Below, in pieces: positions 1 through 11,960 of a stretch of 64,000 nt of DNA (position 1 is the stretch's first letter; each line of letters opens with the position of its first letter). The stretch is from Bombyx mori (taxonomy: Eukaryota; Arthropoda; Insecta; Lepidoptera; Bombycidae). Position numbers and translations under genes: made by a program. A model generated the notes under the pieces. It made no database searches. It worked only from the letters and a program-made list of their open reading frames with translations, and had not been told where the DNA came from. Location: positions 6,448,001 to 6,512,000 of the forward strand of contig NC_085110.1 in assembly GCF_030269925.1 (NCBI RefSeq), in the 5' to 3' direction.

Positions 1-574
1 ACGTTCCGTTATTCATGACACTGTATAAATTTTTACTATTAAATTTATGCAAAACAAAATTTTCCGTCGTAGTACATGAATAATGAAACATTTTAAGCAT
101 AAAGTAGAGCAGCGACGGGAAGCTTATCAGGTTTAATGCATTGTACACAGTTTTCATTGTTTAGTTTATTCGTATAAGTTTAAAATAAAAATATTATTAT
201 ATACGTCGGAGAAGCCACATTTATTAACACCATCATCAGACATCATAGGGGCGAATAGCGTGATCGAGCCAAGAGAAATATTGAGTACACCAAACACATT
301 TGTTGTCTTAGAACAATTTAGAAATCTTCTCTTGACGTTAGCGAAAACGAATGACAGTTCTTAAGACGGAGGCACCGCTATTCAAGAAGGCTGGTTGGTA
401 AGTGTGATGGCGTCTACGCGCCTCCATCGGCTAGGCTCTGTCGTAGCACGAAGTTAGCCGAGCTTCGACGATACCGCGATCGTGCTGCCATCTCTCGGGA
501 ATCGTGCGGCGTTTCGTTTAGCTACCAAACTAATGACCGTCTCTGACACATGTATACTTTTTTAATTGCAACAG
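1..574. other. No gene seen
   Basis: AT-rich to 300, then a GC-richer stretch (360-545) containing GGTTG|GTAAGTGTG, a donor-like site. It could be a non-coding first exon of something, but nothing supports that beyond composition. Confidence 0.3.
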
Positions 575-893
575 ACACGTCATTTCGGATCCTCCCGATC
601 CACTAACGGTGCTTTTAGGTACCTCAAGCATCGGTCATCGTTCTCGTCGAACCTGATGCTTGCGACGAAGGGCTCGACGAGTAAAATAACCCTCAGACAC
701 AGTCCACTGAGTTTCTCGCCGGATCTTCTCAGTGGGTCGCGTTTCCGATCCGGTGGTAGATTCTGCCAAGCACGGCTCTTCCTAGGGTTCGTGTTAGCAA
801 CGTCGTAAGGTTTGAGCCCCGTGAGCTCATCTACTAGTTAAGGTTACGCTGGAATAGCCTCTCAAGGCTACCAGTTCAGGTAGGAAAAAAAAA
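575..893 (+). repeat. Bm1 SINE copy
   Basis: Contains the shared core CACGTCATTNCGGATCC ... GATCTTCTCAGTGGGTCGCG ... TAGCCTCTCAAGGCTA and ends in an A run. Family name from memory of the Bombyx Bm1 SINE. Confidence 0.8.
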
Positions 894-1349
894 ATTTTTT
901 ACTAATGCATATTGAATATAAAGACTTATTACGAACTAAACCTTAGGTAGTGTAATAGGTTTTATTACATGGCAATGATCATCAATAATCCAACATTAAC
1001 TCCAATTTATATAATGCCACACTGTTGACATTTCGATATCACAATTTCTAACCTAATCCGTATTAGAAAATTTAGTGGTCGGACGGATTCGCTGAAGTGG
1101 TCTATCGAATAAATTGCCTGCAGTAATGTCGGTTTGGTTAAATTCTTTATAGTCCCAATCCGAAGTCGGGCGATGTAATAAATCGGGATCGGATCCACAG
1201 AACGATGTTCCCGGGTTCTGGCCCGGAATCCACACCGTATATTAAACACACCCGGTTACCAACGTAAACATTCTTGTTTCTCAATGTGACTCTTGTACCG
1301 GGAAAAGGGATCCATCTTAAAAGAGTCAAAACTGAAGAAATTATCAAGT

Positions 1350-1588
1350 TTTTTTTATCGCATAGGTGTGTGGACTAGCTCACAGCCCACCTGGTGTTAA
1401 GTGGTTACCGGAGCCCATAGACAACTACAGAGTAAATGCCGCCACCCACCTTGAGATATGGGTTCTAAGGTCTCAGTATAGTTGCAACGGCTGCCCCACC
1501 CTTCAAACAGCATTACTGCTTCACGGCAGACATAGGCAGGGCGGTGGTACCTACCCGTGCGGACTCACAAGAGGTCCTATCACCTAGG
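1350..1588 (-). repeat. BMC1/L1Bm-like LINE 3' end
   Basis: About 240 bases matching the dominant repeat of the window. Read on its sense strand the repeat runs GGTCCTACCACCAGT's complement through CCAGGTGGGCTGTGAGCTCG to GCAATAAAA. It is 5'-truncated, as LINE copies usually are. Family name from memory. Confidence 0.7.
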
Positions 1589-1880
1589 TGTACTCTACAC
1601 ATGCGATGTAATTCTTAATGTGTATATTATAGTTTATCAAGTGGAGTTGTTAAACAAAAGGCCTCTGATATAATAGCACGAGCTAAAATAATCTTGATTA
1701 TCTATTAAATCAAACACGTGCTTACTATAATACTTACTAATATTCATCATCATTCTCCTGTGCTTCTCCTAATCACCTGGGGTCGGCGTAACATGTTGTC
1801 TCCTCTATCACATACCATTGTGTTACTTACGAGTATATTTAAATAGACTTAAATAATTTACTTTCTAAATTTATATATAA

Positions 1881-2371
1881 CTAGCTGACCCGGCAAACTT
1901 TGTGTTGCCTTAAATAAGATTTCTAGGGAAATTCTACTGTAGAAAAAAAAACCTCATTTAACCACATAATACCTCATTATAAACGTTGATCGTAGAGGGG
2001 TGAAAGTTTCAGAGTAATATGAATTTTTTTATTCTACGTCATGACAAAATAAAAACAAAATTCTCGCAAAAATTTTTAATGTTTTTAATTAGCAAATAAA
2101 AATAAGGGTTGATCGTAGAGGGGTGAAAATTCAGGGTTGTATGTATTTTTGTATGTTGTATCATAAAAAAATAGAAATTAAAAATTTTGAATAAAAAATA
2201 AAAAAAAAAATTTAGGGTTGGACTACCTCTAACATTTAGGGGGATGAAAAATAGATGTTGGCCGATTCTCATAGATACCGGATAAGCACAAAAAATTTCA
2301 TCAAAATCGGTCAAGCCGTTTCGGAGGAGTATGGCAACGAAAACTGTGACACGAGAATTTTATATATTAGA
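1881..2371 (-). mobile_element. Non-autonomous Helitron
   Basis: Read on the minus strand it begins A|TCTAATATATAAAATTC and ends GCCGGGTCAGCTAG|T. That is the Helitron pattern: 5' TC, 3' CTRR, inserted between A and T with no TSD. The 3' end matches the family at 3302, 20968 and 46838. Confidence 0.75.
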
Positions 2372-3301
2372 TAATTAAATATAATAAACGGACATCGACC
2401 TTTGTAGATTATAGTTTAATAACCTTCTAGATGACCTTCTAGATAGAACCTAGATTTGATGGGCTGTATGTTGCTGTTGATCGGGTGCATTGGAAGTACA
2501 TCGCATGTGGTCGCGATCCTCAGTAGTGAGGGAACGATATAGAAGAAAGAAGATGTTGCTGTTAATGGGCTCAAGTGGACCGTCAAATCCTCTACCCCAA
2601 TAATAAAAATATTCTTATAATAAAATTATTCAAAAACTTAATTCGTAATGCTCTAAGATATTTTTATTAGGAAACACTGCTTGCCTTTTCGTGAGGAGTC
2701 CTTTTTGTCTTACGGAGTGTAGAGATTTTGTCCGTTCCATTAAAATAGAAAGTCGAAGCACGAAGTTGTTGGATGGCCGCCGGCGAAGCACTCGCTTTAT
2801 CTCTTGCAAGTACATTTCATGCTATTTTATTATAGTATTCTGTATTACGGTCATCAGACGCTTCTATTACTTAAGTTTGCTGTAAAATAATATTTTTTTT
2901 TTTTTTTCCCTCATACATATTTCAACAGGATTCGTCTAGACTTTAATCTAAATTAATTTAAAATTAAAAAATAACCAAAGTGTCTGATTCATAAGTCCTT
3001 ATCACAGTCACTGGTATTGTTATTCTTAAATTAAAAGTTTTGAAGGGGGCAATACCGATCCACGTTCGTATCGTAATACGCTTATGTGTACCTTTCCTTT
3101 ATGAAGCACGCAACAAGTTGTAGCTTTATAATCTGTTTTACCGTTCATAATCCATAACGTAATGTTTATGGGGATGGGGAATGTATTTTGGATCTGCTTT
3201 CGTTAATTTCCGGTAATGTAAGTCACGTTGAATACAATATTTGATGTTTGAATAAAACAATTATAAGCCAACTTCTGAATAAGTTGATACACATCTAATT
3301 A
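2372..3301. other. No gene seen
   Basis: No ORF with a recognisable domain and no clear repeat boundary. A GC-richer piece at 2690-2815 may be an old element fragment. Confidence 0.4.
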
Positions 3302-3591
3302 TCTATATATATAAAAATGAATTGCTGTTCGTTAGTCTCGCTAAAACTCGAGAAAGGCTGGACCGATTTGACTAATTTTGGTTTTTAATTATTTGTGGAA
3401 GTCCAGAGAAGGTTTAAAAGGTAGATAAACATGAAAATGCTCGGAGTTAAATAAAAATAACAATTTTGTTTTCCCTTTGATGTGTCCCTCGTCGAACGGA
3501 TTCCTTTTATTTGTTTTAAGTGTATTTTATACAAAAGTTTAGGTCTTTTATTTATCGATTGAGGCACTACGAAGTCTGCCGGGTCAGCTAG
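3302..3591 (+). mobile_element. Non-autonomous Helitron (TCTATATATATAAA family)
   Basis: Starts A|TCTATATATATAAAAATG, ends GTCTGCCGGGTCAGCTAG|T, 290 bases. Near-identical copies are at 20968-21258 and 46838-47123. Confidence 0.8.
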
Positions 3592-3889
3592 TAATTCATA
3601 AATTAATAATGCGTATAACTCGCACACAAGTAACAGATTCTTGTAACAAGCTACGGAAGGAATGAATAAAAGAAGAAAGAATGAAGAAATAATTATTTTA
3701 AAACTCTTTAATTATAGTTTTTTAGATCTCTACATAGGATACCCATCGCGGCTTATGACGTCAACATCGTTGAAGTGCAAGTGAGATAGAGCAAGAGATA
3801 GTCCTATTTTTTTTTGTTTGTTTATAATTTAATATATATATATAAAATTGAACTCTCAACCTGGAACGCGTAATGTTTTAGCGGCTAAA

Positions 3890-4230
3890 ATAGCCTTAAT
3901 ATGGGCTCGCTACGTGCAAAGCCACACGATGGAAAGGACCAATGGGGAAAAGGAATGTTGGTCGACAATTAAGACGATGGGCTGATGACATAGCACGCGT
4001 AGCAGGAAACGACTGGATAAAATTGGGTAAGGACAGGGAATGTCATGGAAAAGGATGGAGAAGACCTTTTCCCAAATAAAGGTTCAAATCTCAAAATAGT
4101 ACTTATATTAAATAATTAATTAATTATAAGTAACCTTTTAATTTTAAGCTGCAACTTACTAACAAACATTGTGTTATAAATCGAGAATGAGATTTGGATT
4201 AAAAGGCTTTATTATTATTATTATTTATTA
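3890..4230 (+). pseudogene. 3' remnant of a non-LTR retrotransposon ORF2
   Basis: One frame reads GRQLRRWADDIARVAGNDWI then KLGKDRECHGKGWRRPFPK and a stop near 4076. This is the C-terminal tail typical of several insect LINE reverse transcriptases (GR...RRW.DDI...AG..W...A.DR..W). The UTR after it ends in TTATTATTATTATTATTTAT, a microsatellite tail. The upstream frame is broken. Confidence 0.6.
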
Positions 4231-5626
4231 TACGTGCAAAGCTACTCGATTGTAAGATACAAATGGTGAAGCGCTACTTATGAACTAGTGCTTATGAATC
4301 AGAAGCTCACGGAAATCGGTCATGGACACTTCCTTCGACAACTTACAATATACAGGAAAATTGTTGAATTTATTATAAAAAAAAGAACACTATATTCCTA
4401 ACCTAAAACTACATGTTATTATCCGCAACATGCTTCGTCAGATTACAGAAATAAAGTTATCAGCAACATGCTTCGTCAAAAAGTACAATACTTACTTTCA
4501 GCTGCAAGCGTCGTCATAAGTAACTTACAATTGTCTGATCGTAACTATTTTGTTTTGTATAAACCACATTATTTAAATTGCACTTTGTAATACTTAATGA
4601 AAACACACAATGAAACAAGCGACGGACATCTTTGAATTCTTAAAGAGGCAATCAAAATGAACCGTATGTAAATAGTTTATATTCTTGTTCGATAAAGTTA
4701 ACGATCCACTTCAGTTAAATTACTTCAGTTAAACTTTCTAAGAATAGAATAACTCTCATTGTAATGAACTTGCATTGAAGTTTAGCTTTTTGTTAATTAA
4801 ACTGTCTTTTCAAAGGAATTTTACTTTGATAAGCTATTTAAGTTATCCTCGAATGTATTTACAGCAAAATAAGGTGTAATGTATAATATTTTCCTACCTT
4901 GATAAGTATTTAATTTAATATTAAAATAAAAAATTTAATGTTAAATTGTCGCAAAGTTACGCGCTAAAATGAAGAGATCTCAAAAGATAAATAGGCATCA
5001 GCGAAGATAGTTGAAGCATGCATATTAATTTAAAAACATTTAACTGCAAAAAGAGGTACTTTCTCCCCCGCTAGGGAGTGAAATGTGAAATCGATTCTTC
5101 GCTCCCGGCGTAATATAAAATTGTGTTTCACCTTGAACGCGACGAAAGGTAATACGCAAATGCATCTGCGTTATTTAAAAACAGAATAAAGTCCAAAACA
5201 TAGACATTTCGTCCGGTTTTAAAAACTTTAGGGTATACTATAAAATGAACGTGTCTATAAAAACTTACTTTATGGTACATGCTACAGAATGTATGCCCGC
5301 GAGAGTACTATGTGTACTTTTGACTTTATTCTGAGAAAACTTTCAGACTGTTTACTACATAATAGTATTTCGGAACACATTTCACACTGGCACTATGATA
5401 CTGTATTTCTATTTGTGAGAAATAATTAAGCACTTGTTTATAATAGTTGTTGGCAACACTACCAACACAAGAGTAGTTTCCTATGTGCCTGAGGTTGGCA
5501 ACATGTTTGCTCTTTTGTTGTATCGACAAAAGATGGATTAAACGAGTGTCCTCAATAAAGTTCCACTTTTACTATAACAAGCAAGCATAAAACCTCAGGA
5601 CGACAACTAAAGGCGAACCATACAAT
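4231..5626. other. No gene seen
   Basis: AT-rich spacer. The 16-mer GCAACATGCTTCGTCA occurs twice within 40 bases (about 4428 and 4464). Nothing else recognised. Confidence 0.4.
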
Positions 5627-6030
5627 CTTTTTTTTCCTACCTATGCTGATAGCCTTGAGAAGCTATATCAGCTTCTCCTTGACGTGTAGGTAAGCTCACG
5701 GGGCTCAAACCGGGTGTGTTGCTAACACTGGTCCTAACAAGAGCAGTGCTTCGCAGAATCTTCCACCGGATCGGAAACGCGACCCACTGAGAAGATCCGG
5801 CGATAAACTCAATGGGCTGTGTCTATGGGTTAATTCTCTCGTCGAGCCCTTCGTCGCAAGGGACGGGTTCGACGAGGACGGTGACCGGTGCTTGTGGTAC
5901 CTAAAAGCACCGTTAATGGATCGGGAGGATCCGTAATGACGTGTATACAATCTTGTTGTCTATTTATATCTATCGCTAAAGTACATAAATATAAAACACA
6001 CTAATTTATTAAATAGGTTAAATCGGGTAA
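5627..6030 (-). repeat. Bm1 SINE copy, long form
   Basis: A T run at the left (A-tail on minus), then the Bm1 core to 5942. Another ~88 bases (GTATACAATCTTGTTGTCTA...) follow that also flank the copy at 38013, so this is probably the true 5' part of the SINE. Confidence 0.8.
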
Positions 6031-6446
6031 GCTGTTAAAACCATCGAACAAATGACTTTAAGTCAATGTTTCAATGGTCTTGATTTTATATTTCACCTCG
6101 CTGGGTTCGATGATCATTTCGCTGGCACGACGTACCTTTAGATGTGTAGAGGATCCGAGAGTGGCATTCAGACGAGCTAACGAGCTTGTTACTGAGAACT
6201 AGAGACGAACAGCTAAGGCCGGCTCAGTGTAATGAACCGAGATTGAGCCCTGTCTTGTTGGCCGCTTTTGGTAATTCTGAGATATCAACCTATGTAGGTA
6301 TGTGGGTTTCGTTTCGGAGTTTCGTCTAAATTTGAACCTTCCGTTGAGAGGAATAGTGAGCAATTTGATGTATCTGTGTTGCGATTGAATAATTGTAGAA
6401 TGTGAAATCGTCTTCAGTTCTTTTTTGCCCATGAAGACAGACGACA

Positions 6447-6690
6447 TTATTTTTTTTGGCTTAGATGGGTGGACGAGCTCACAGCCCACCTGGTGTTAAG
6501 TGGTTACTGGAGAACATAGACATCTACAACATAAATTCGCCACCCATCTTGAGATATAAGTTCTAAGGTCTCATGTATAGTTAAAAAAGGCTGCCCCGCC
6601 CTTCAAACCGAAACGCATTACTGCTTCAAGGCAGAAATAGGCAGGGTGGTAGTACCTACCCGTGCGGACTCACAAGAGGTTCTACTGCCA
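6447..6690 (-). repeat. BMC1/L1Bm-like LINE 3' end
   Basis: Copy with TTTTTTGGCTTAGATGGGTG at its left and GACTCACAAGAGGTTCTACT at its right. Confidence 0.72.
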
Positions 6691-7202
6691 ATAAGACCTC
6701 CGTATGCATGATCGTGAATGTAGTAGTAGACGTAACAGCGATTATCGAATAAAACAAATATCGGCAAAAATATAAATCGCCTGCCAACCATAATCCCCTA
6801 CAAGTTCCCACAGCATTCATACTATTGGATCACTGAGCAACGACACCCGCTCGTTGTGAGATCCGTTTGTCTAATCAAACGATAGCAACCACGCTTCCTA
6901 TAGCAGTTCCTTTAGGGTAACCAACTGAGTAAATCACCATAAAACATATCACGACAGATTTCCACCACACATTTCAAGAAATTCCTCTGCCTTATTTATT
7001 GCTCTGGACGGTGGTCGTGATGAATGTGCTCACGACACTCCTAATCTTATTGATCATCACAACCTGAATATAGCGACGTATAACACCCGCTCCACCACAC
7101 GTGTGACTGCTTCGCGGCAGATTTAGGCGAAGTGAGAGTACTGAGTAACATCATCAAATTACTATATAGTTGTCATTACATATTTCCTAAATAAAAATTA
7201 TT

Positions 7203-7379
7203 GCTTAGATGGGTGGACGAGCTCACAGCCCACCTGGTTTTAAGTGGTTACCAGAGCCCATAGACATCTACAACGTAAATGTCGCCACCCGCCTTGAGAC
7301 ATGAGTTCTAAGGTCTCAGTATAGCTATGATATATTTTTAATTGTAACTATCGTCCACCCATCTAAGCAATAAAAAAAA
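7203..7379 (-). repeat. Short BMC1/L1Bm-like copy with inverted stub
   Basis: 7203-7330 is the 3' end of the repeat on the minus strand. It is followed at 7351-7379 by GTCCACCCATCTAAGCAATA on plus, an inverted copy of its own terminus. The two ends could fold back on each other. Confidence 0.7.
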
Positions 7380-7942
7380 TTTTTGTTAAGAATTCCGTGT
7401 ACTACCATTAATATAACATGAGAAGACTAATGCACTTCAGTTTCCTGTAATCGGACAACGTCAAATTTCCAACAAAACAGTAGACCGGGCTCCGTGCTGT
7501 GTACTACGTAAATGGGATAATTTGATAGAGACAACAGGCGACTAACTGCCCCAACGCCTCACTCCGACGGACGCTATAATGAAACTCCTTTAAATTTATT
7601 CCTTTAAAAATGTATCTGAATATTTCTTTAGCCGTCCGCTTTTTAAAGGCTTTAAATATTAATAATGGAGTATTCCTTAGTTCTCTCATTTGAATTGGTT
7701 TATATAATTGGATTACCTGTTTTGTTTGTTCTTTGAGTTCCTTTGGGATTCATTTTCATCGGATGCAAAATTTATTCCGATGCTTTGAGATTATGACATA
7801 ACCACGATCTGATGTTACATGGTGGTGTCTGTATGAACCAGTAGTATACTTGTCAAGTGACAATAATGACATTTCCCATCAAGGGACCGAATTAAAAACA
7901 AAACTTTAACATTCTTATTTTAGAAAAAATCTATGTTTTGTA

Positions 7943-8678
7943 ACTATACTAATATATAAATCTACAGTGGTTTTTGCGGATGTTCCGTTATAACAACTGA
8001 ACCATGCATCCGATTGTTTTCGGAGGCGGATGTCGCCCAAGCCCTGGCCCTCTAAGTGTTTCGGGTCCCCTTCACATGTTGGTCTGGGGACCGGCGAAGA
8101 GGGCCTAAGAAGACGACGTGTAAGCTGCTCTGCACGCGTTTTACGCAAGAGCATCCGAGTGATGGAAGGCCAGCTATCCTCGACCCACGCTGGTTCTGAC
8201 CCAGCGCGGTATTCCGTAGGATAACCCATTCTAACCGGCGCCATCTAGGCGGGCTCCGGATAGCTTGCCAACCGAGAGGGCTGGTAGTCGTGGCGCCGAC
8301 GACCGCCGGTCCGGCGTCCCGAGGGGGAGGGTGATGGGAGAGATGTGCTCCGCACTAAACACTTCACTTTCCCCGCTTTGTCTTTTCATGAGTTCTGTCT
8401 CATGCGAGGTTTGGACGTTGGTTGTTGAGCGACAGGAGGTTTAGTCGGTTCGATTCTGACATGCCCCGCCCTCCATCCCCAGTGGGGGGCGGAAGAGCGG
8501 CGATTTCCTCCTGACCCAAAAAAAAATCCGATTGACTTGAAACTTGGTATCCGTGTAGAAAATACACGTACTTAATGGATAGGCTAATATTTATATGAGT
8601 GTTGGACTCCCTATTAATAATGACAATAAATAATAATGTTAATATTAAATACCCGGCGAAGCGGGTGAGTACGGCTAG
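7943..8678 (+). mobile_element. Helitron-like element split by a later insertion
   Basis: Left end ACTATACTAATATATAAATC resembles lepidopteran Helitron starts, with the leading T changed. The right end has a CCCGGCGAAGCGGG hairpin then ACGGCTAG. A 509-base element with its own TSD sits inside it. Confidence 0.5.
8017..8525 (+). mobile_element. GC-rich retroposed element with A-tail, nested in the Helitron-like copy
   Basis: Flanked by ATCCGATTG at 8008-8016 and 8526-8534. It ends in an A run (8518-8525), so it moved through RNA. It is much richer in GC than its surroundings. I do not recognise the family; it could be the 3' end of an R1-type LINE or a SINE. The small ORFs in it show no known domain. 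Confidence 0.7.
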
Positions 8679-9097
8679 CACTATATAAAATCATGTCGCA
8701 CCGTGGTTATGGCCACATACAAGAATCAGGTTAACATAACCGAATTTATTAAAAAAATAATCTTATTAACATAATAAAGTGCCTTCCATTGGCACGGAGG
8801 GATCGTAACTCTCTTGTTTTCGGCTCGATCCTCGGCTTTAGTGAGAATGTATTACGTGATCGTTTCCTTTGAAGGAGCTACGGAGTACAGCGGAGCACGT
8901 CAGCAGTTTAGCTGATTGGATTTCAGGATTCGCTCAAATATATAATAAATCCAAAGATATAGCCGATTCAAATTATATTCGAATACCTTCAACTTATAAA
9001 AATAAATCTACTCGTGCCTAGAGGATTAAGAAGCCCGCTTATTAACTGATTTTCAATTATTATGTTACTTACTGTGTACTATGTACTTTTTCTGATG

Positions 9098-9336
9098 GTA
9101 GGACCTCTTGTGAGTCCGCGCGGGTAGGTACCACCGCCCTGCCTATTTCTGCCGTGAAGCAGTAATGCGTTTCGGTTTGAAGGCTGGGGCAGCCGTTGTA
9201 ACTATACTGAGAACTTAGAACTTATATCTCAAGGTGGGTGGCGCATTTACGTTGTAGATTTCTATGGGCTCCAGTAACCACCTAACACCAGGTGGGCTGT
9301 GAGCTCGTCCACCCATCTAAGCAATAAAAAAAAAAA
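9098..9336 (+). repeat. BMC1/L1Bm-like LINE 3' end
   Basis: Sense-strand copy from GGTAGGACCTCTTGTGAGTC to CATCTAAGCAATAAAAAAAA. Confidence 0.75.
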
Positions 9337-9479
9337 ACTTATGTTTTGGTATACAATAATGTACATATAATACTCCCTCCCTCTCTCACTACGTTACATA
9401 CGTAGATAAAAAAACCTATTGATAACATAATGATATCTCTCAATTTTACAATCTTGGATACAAAACTATATTAGGTATA

Positions 9480-9899
9480 TCTATATATTAATACGTGAAG
9501 CAAAAACTTTGTATCCTTTTTTACGAAAATTGCGCTGACGGAGGAGTGTGAAATTTTCCGCACTTACAGAGAATACAGAGAAGAAGTGCACAATGCTAAT
9601 ATTTTTTAAAAATAATGCATAAAAGATACATTAAATCAATAAAGAAAACATTACACACACTACATACCATGTATCTGACGCACACACGCATGCATACTAT
9701 TTATTGTCAAACTTTTGTTCTTGACCTCTGTGGTCAAACTGAGAATAGATTAAATATTGTTTGTCTTTATTAATATTTTTTAATAGCGTAGCCTTGGCGA
9801 AATTTGTGATTATAGAAGTATAAAATACAATCGTAATAGTGTACAAACTTACAATTCCATTTAATTATAGTCGAATTTCGACTACTGCGGGACCTCTAG
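9480..9899 (+). mobile_element. Non-autonomous Helitron (ATTAATACGTGAAG family)
   Basis: Starts A|TCTATATATTAATACG and ends GGGACCTCTAG|T. The hairpin AGTCGAATTTCGACT lies about 15 bases from the 3' end, as Helitrons require. Homologous to 14400-14835 (opposite strand) and 43512-43934. Confidence 0.85.
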
Positions 9900-10359
9900 T
9901 ACTCACAAAATCGTATATAACAAATCTTTCAATTAACCCGTTCACGTATGTATACGTGACACAATCGACGTGAATGTTTGCCAATGAAAACACAATTCTC
10001 TTGATAGTTATCAGACAATTGAAATAACGAAACCAGTGTTTGTTTAATCGAATCTACGTAGTGTGTGGATAAAGCAAATATCACACGTACGTAACTGAAT
10101 TAATTGGAAGTCGATTTCACAATACCCATAGTGCCGCGAAGCTTTGGTGCTTTTCATCTACTTTTTATAATGCCTACCTCGGTAGACTCGGTAGAATTTT
10201 TATATTGCCTATCTTGATAGTAGTATATATGTATTTAAAATTTAAATTGACTTAAAAATTAATAATAATCCATATTTAAGAAATTATTTTCGGAATTTGT
10301 TTTTTTTTTTCATTTCACCTTGTTCAACTGATTAAAATATTTATTAAATATTTAATATT

Positions 10360-10604
10360 TACTAACAACCACGCCACGTTAACTGGTCCCGTGCTAAGTT
10401 CGTAAAGAATTTGTGTTACAGGTACCAGATAACGGAAATAAATGTGAGATTTTTATTATACACATACATATATTTAATATACATCCATAACCCTGGAAAA
10501 TACATTTTATATTTATCATACAAATATCTTCCCTTGGCGGGATTCGAACCCGCGCCCCCTTTATATAGTGATCATGGCACTTACCACTACACCAGACGGC
10601 CGTT
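10360..10604 (-). repeat. tRNA-derived lepidopteran SINE
   Basis: On the minus strand it begins GGCCGTCTGGTGTAGTGGTA (A-box-like) with a perfect B box GGTTCGAATCC 45 bases on. An AT-rich body and the tail TTCCGTTATCTGGTACCTGT...GCACGGGACCAGTTAACGTG follow. The acceptor arms do not pair, so it is a SINE, not a tRNA gene. Confidence 0.75.
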
Positions 10605-11469
10605 AAGTACTCACTCACGGTCGCTTAAGAACATTAGCAATCCCAGGGGTTACGGCCGAAGCCCTGCTTACTGCTGCGGCACCTCAAATCTTTTTTGTCT
10701 TGTTTCTAACGATCGAACAGCAATCAAACGTATCGAATCCATAAGAAACCGGGACACAGAGTTCTCTTGAAAAATACGACAGTTATAAATTAAAAGTGAT
10801 TTTCTTAATGGACATTAAATGTTACACGAGAACCAATCTTATAAACAGGACTTCATCACCAGTCAGCATTTGTGTTATTGGGCTTATTATTGATACCAGG
10901 AGAATCTAACTAAATGTCATATTAGCAGCTATGTTCAACAAATACTAACTAATATAAATCACTTAGGTATTTGAAATAAGGCTCGGGTTCAATCTTAACT
11001 AAGTCCGGGCTCGTAATGATAATAGTTTGCCCTATTTACCAGAACTAGTGTTCGTTGAATGGCCGAGGTTCGACCATAATCACTGACACCTGAAGATTGA
11101 GAAATCTTTTATAAATATTTCATTTTCCGTATTGTTTTAAAAATGTAATTTTAAAGAAAAACAAAACTGAGGATTATCAAAATTATTATTAGACTAAATA
11201 TCGTTACGAAATATAAAGAAATAAAATAGTTCGCTTAAGAGCCGTGAAAATTCTGAAAATACAAAAAAATGTTTCGTTTTTGCTTTTTTGTATGGTAATA
11301 TGGCCGCAGTCTACTCGAGCCACTGATACTACTTCTTTTCATCCGTCAAGAGCAGCAATATATACCTAATCTTTCTACTTTTTGCGCCTAGAAGCTGAAA
11401 CACCGGTCGTATGAAAAAGTCTACGATACAATACTATCGTTCGTGCATCCAAACTTCTTAATCCCACTA
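10605..11469. other. No gene seen
   Basis: AT-rich spacer after the SINE. Small frames only, no domain, no RNA gene recognised. Confidence 0.4.
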
Positions 11470-11960
11470 CAACAGAAATCGGAAAGCATAAAAATTTCAA
11501 GATAACACTAATAAAAATAATAAATAATAGTTCAAAAAATCTAACAAAATACGCTTTTATATAAAATCCAAAAAAAAGCGTGGGGTGTTTTTCAGGATGT
11601 TGTCAAAATAACCCTTCTACTCAAATCTGTTCATAAAATATTAATAACTACTGATACCATGCACCCCACGCTTTTTTAGAATAAAATCATTTATTTCTTA
11701 CACTATTTTTAATTCAAATTTATTAAAATTTATTTTCTATTTTTTAGTTGAATTTCAATTTTTTAATTGAATTTCAATTTTTTTATTCTTTTTTCAATTT
11801 TTTTTTAAATAATGATTTTTCATCGATCCTTAACAAGTATACCAAATTTCGAGTTAATCCAACGCTTTAAAGATGGTCAAAATCATGTTCAAAGATTAAG
11901 TTACAAACATACATACTAATATACACACGTCTGAAGGTAATAAAAGCGTATTAAAAATAC
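11470..11960. repeat. Fold-back DNA element with internal GCGTGGGGTG palindrome arms
   Basis: Arms ...AACAAAATACGCTTTTATAT and GGTAATAAAAGCGTATTAAA face each other. Inside, AAAAAAGCGTGGGGTG (11574-11589) and CACCCCACGCTTTTTT (about 11664-11679) form a second inverted pair. Related sequence is at 38620-39040 and, as a scrap, at 31755-31840. Confidence 0.5.

Noticed and set aside
6199..6489. 96-codon minus-strand ORF
   Set aside because: Its start lies inside the LINE 3' end repeat at 6447 and it has no known domain.
7915..8244. 109-codon minus-strand ORF and its plus-strand partner (8030-8224)
   Set aside because: Both lie in the GC-rich inserted element, where stops are rare. Neither shows a reverse transcriptase or other motif.
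10530..10604. tRNA-like sequence with perfect B box on the minus strand
   Set aside because: The predicted 5' and 3' acceptor arms do not pair and the anticodon arm is poor. The sequence continues into a lepidopteran SINE body, so it is the head of a tRNA-derived SINE.
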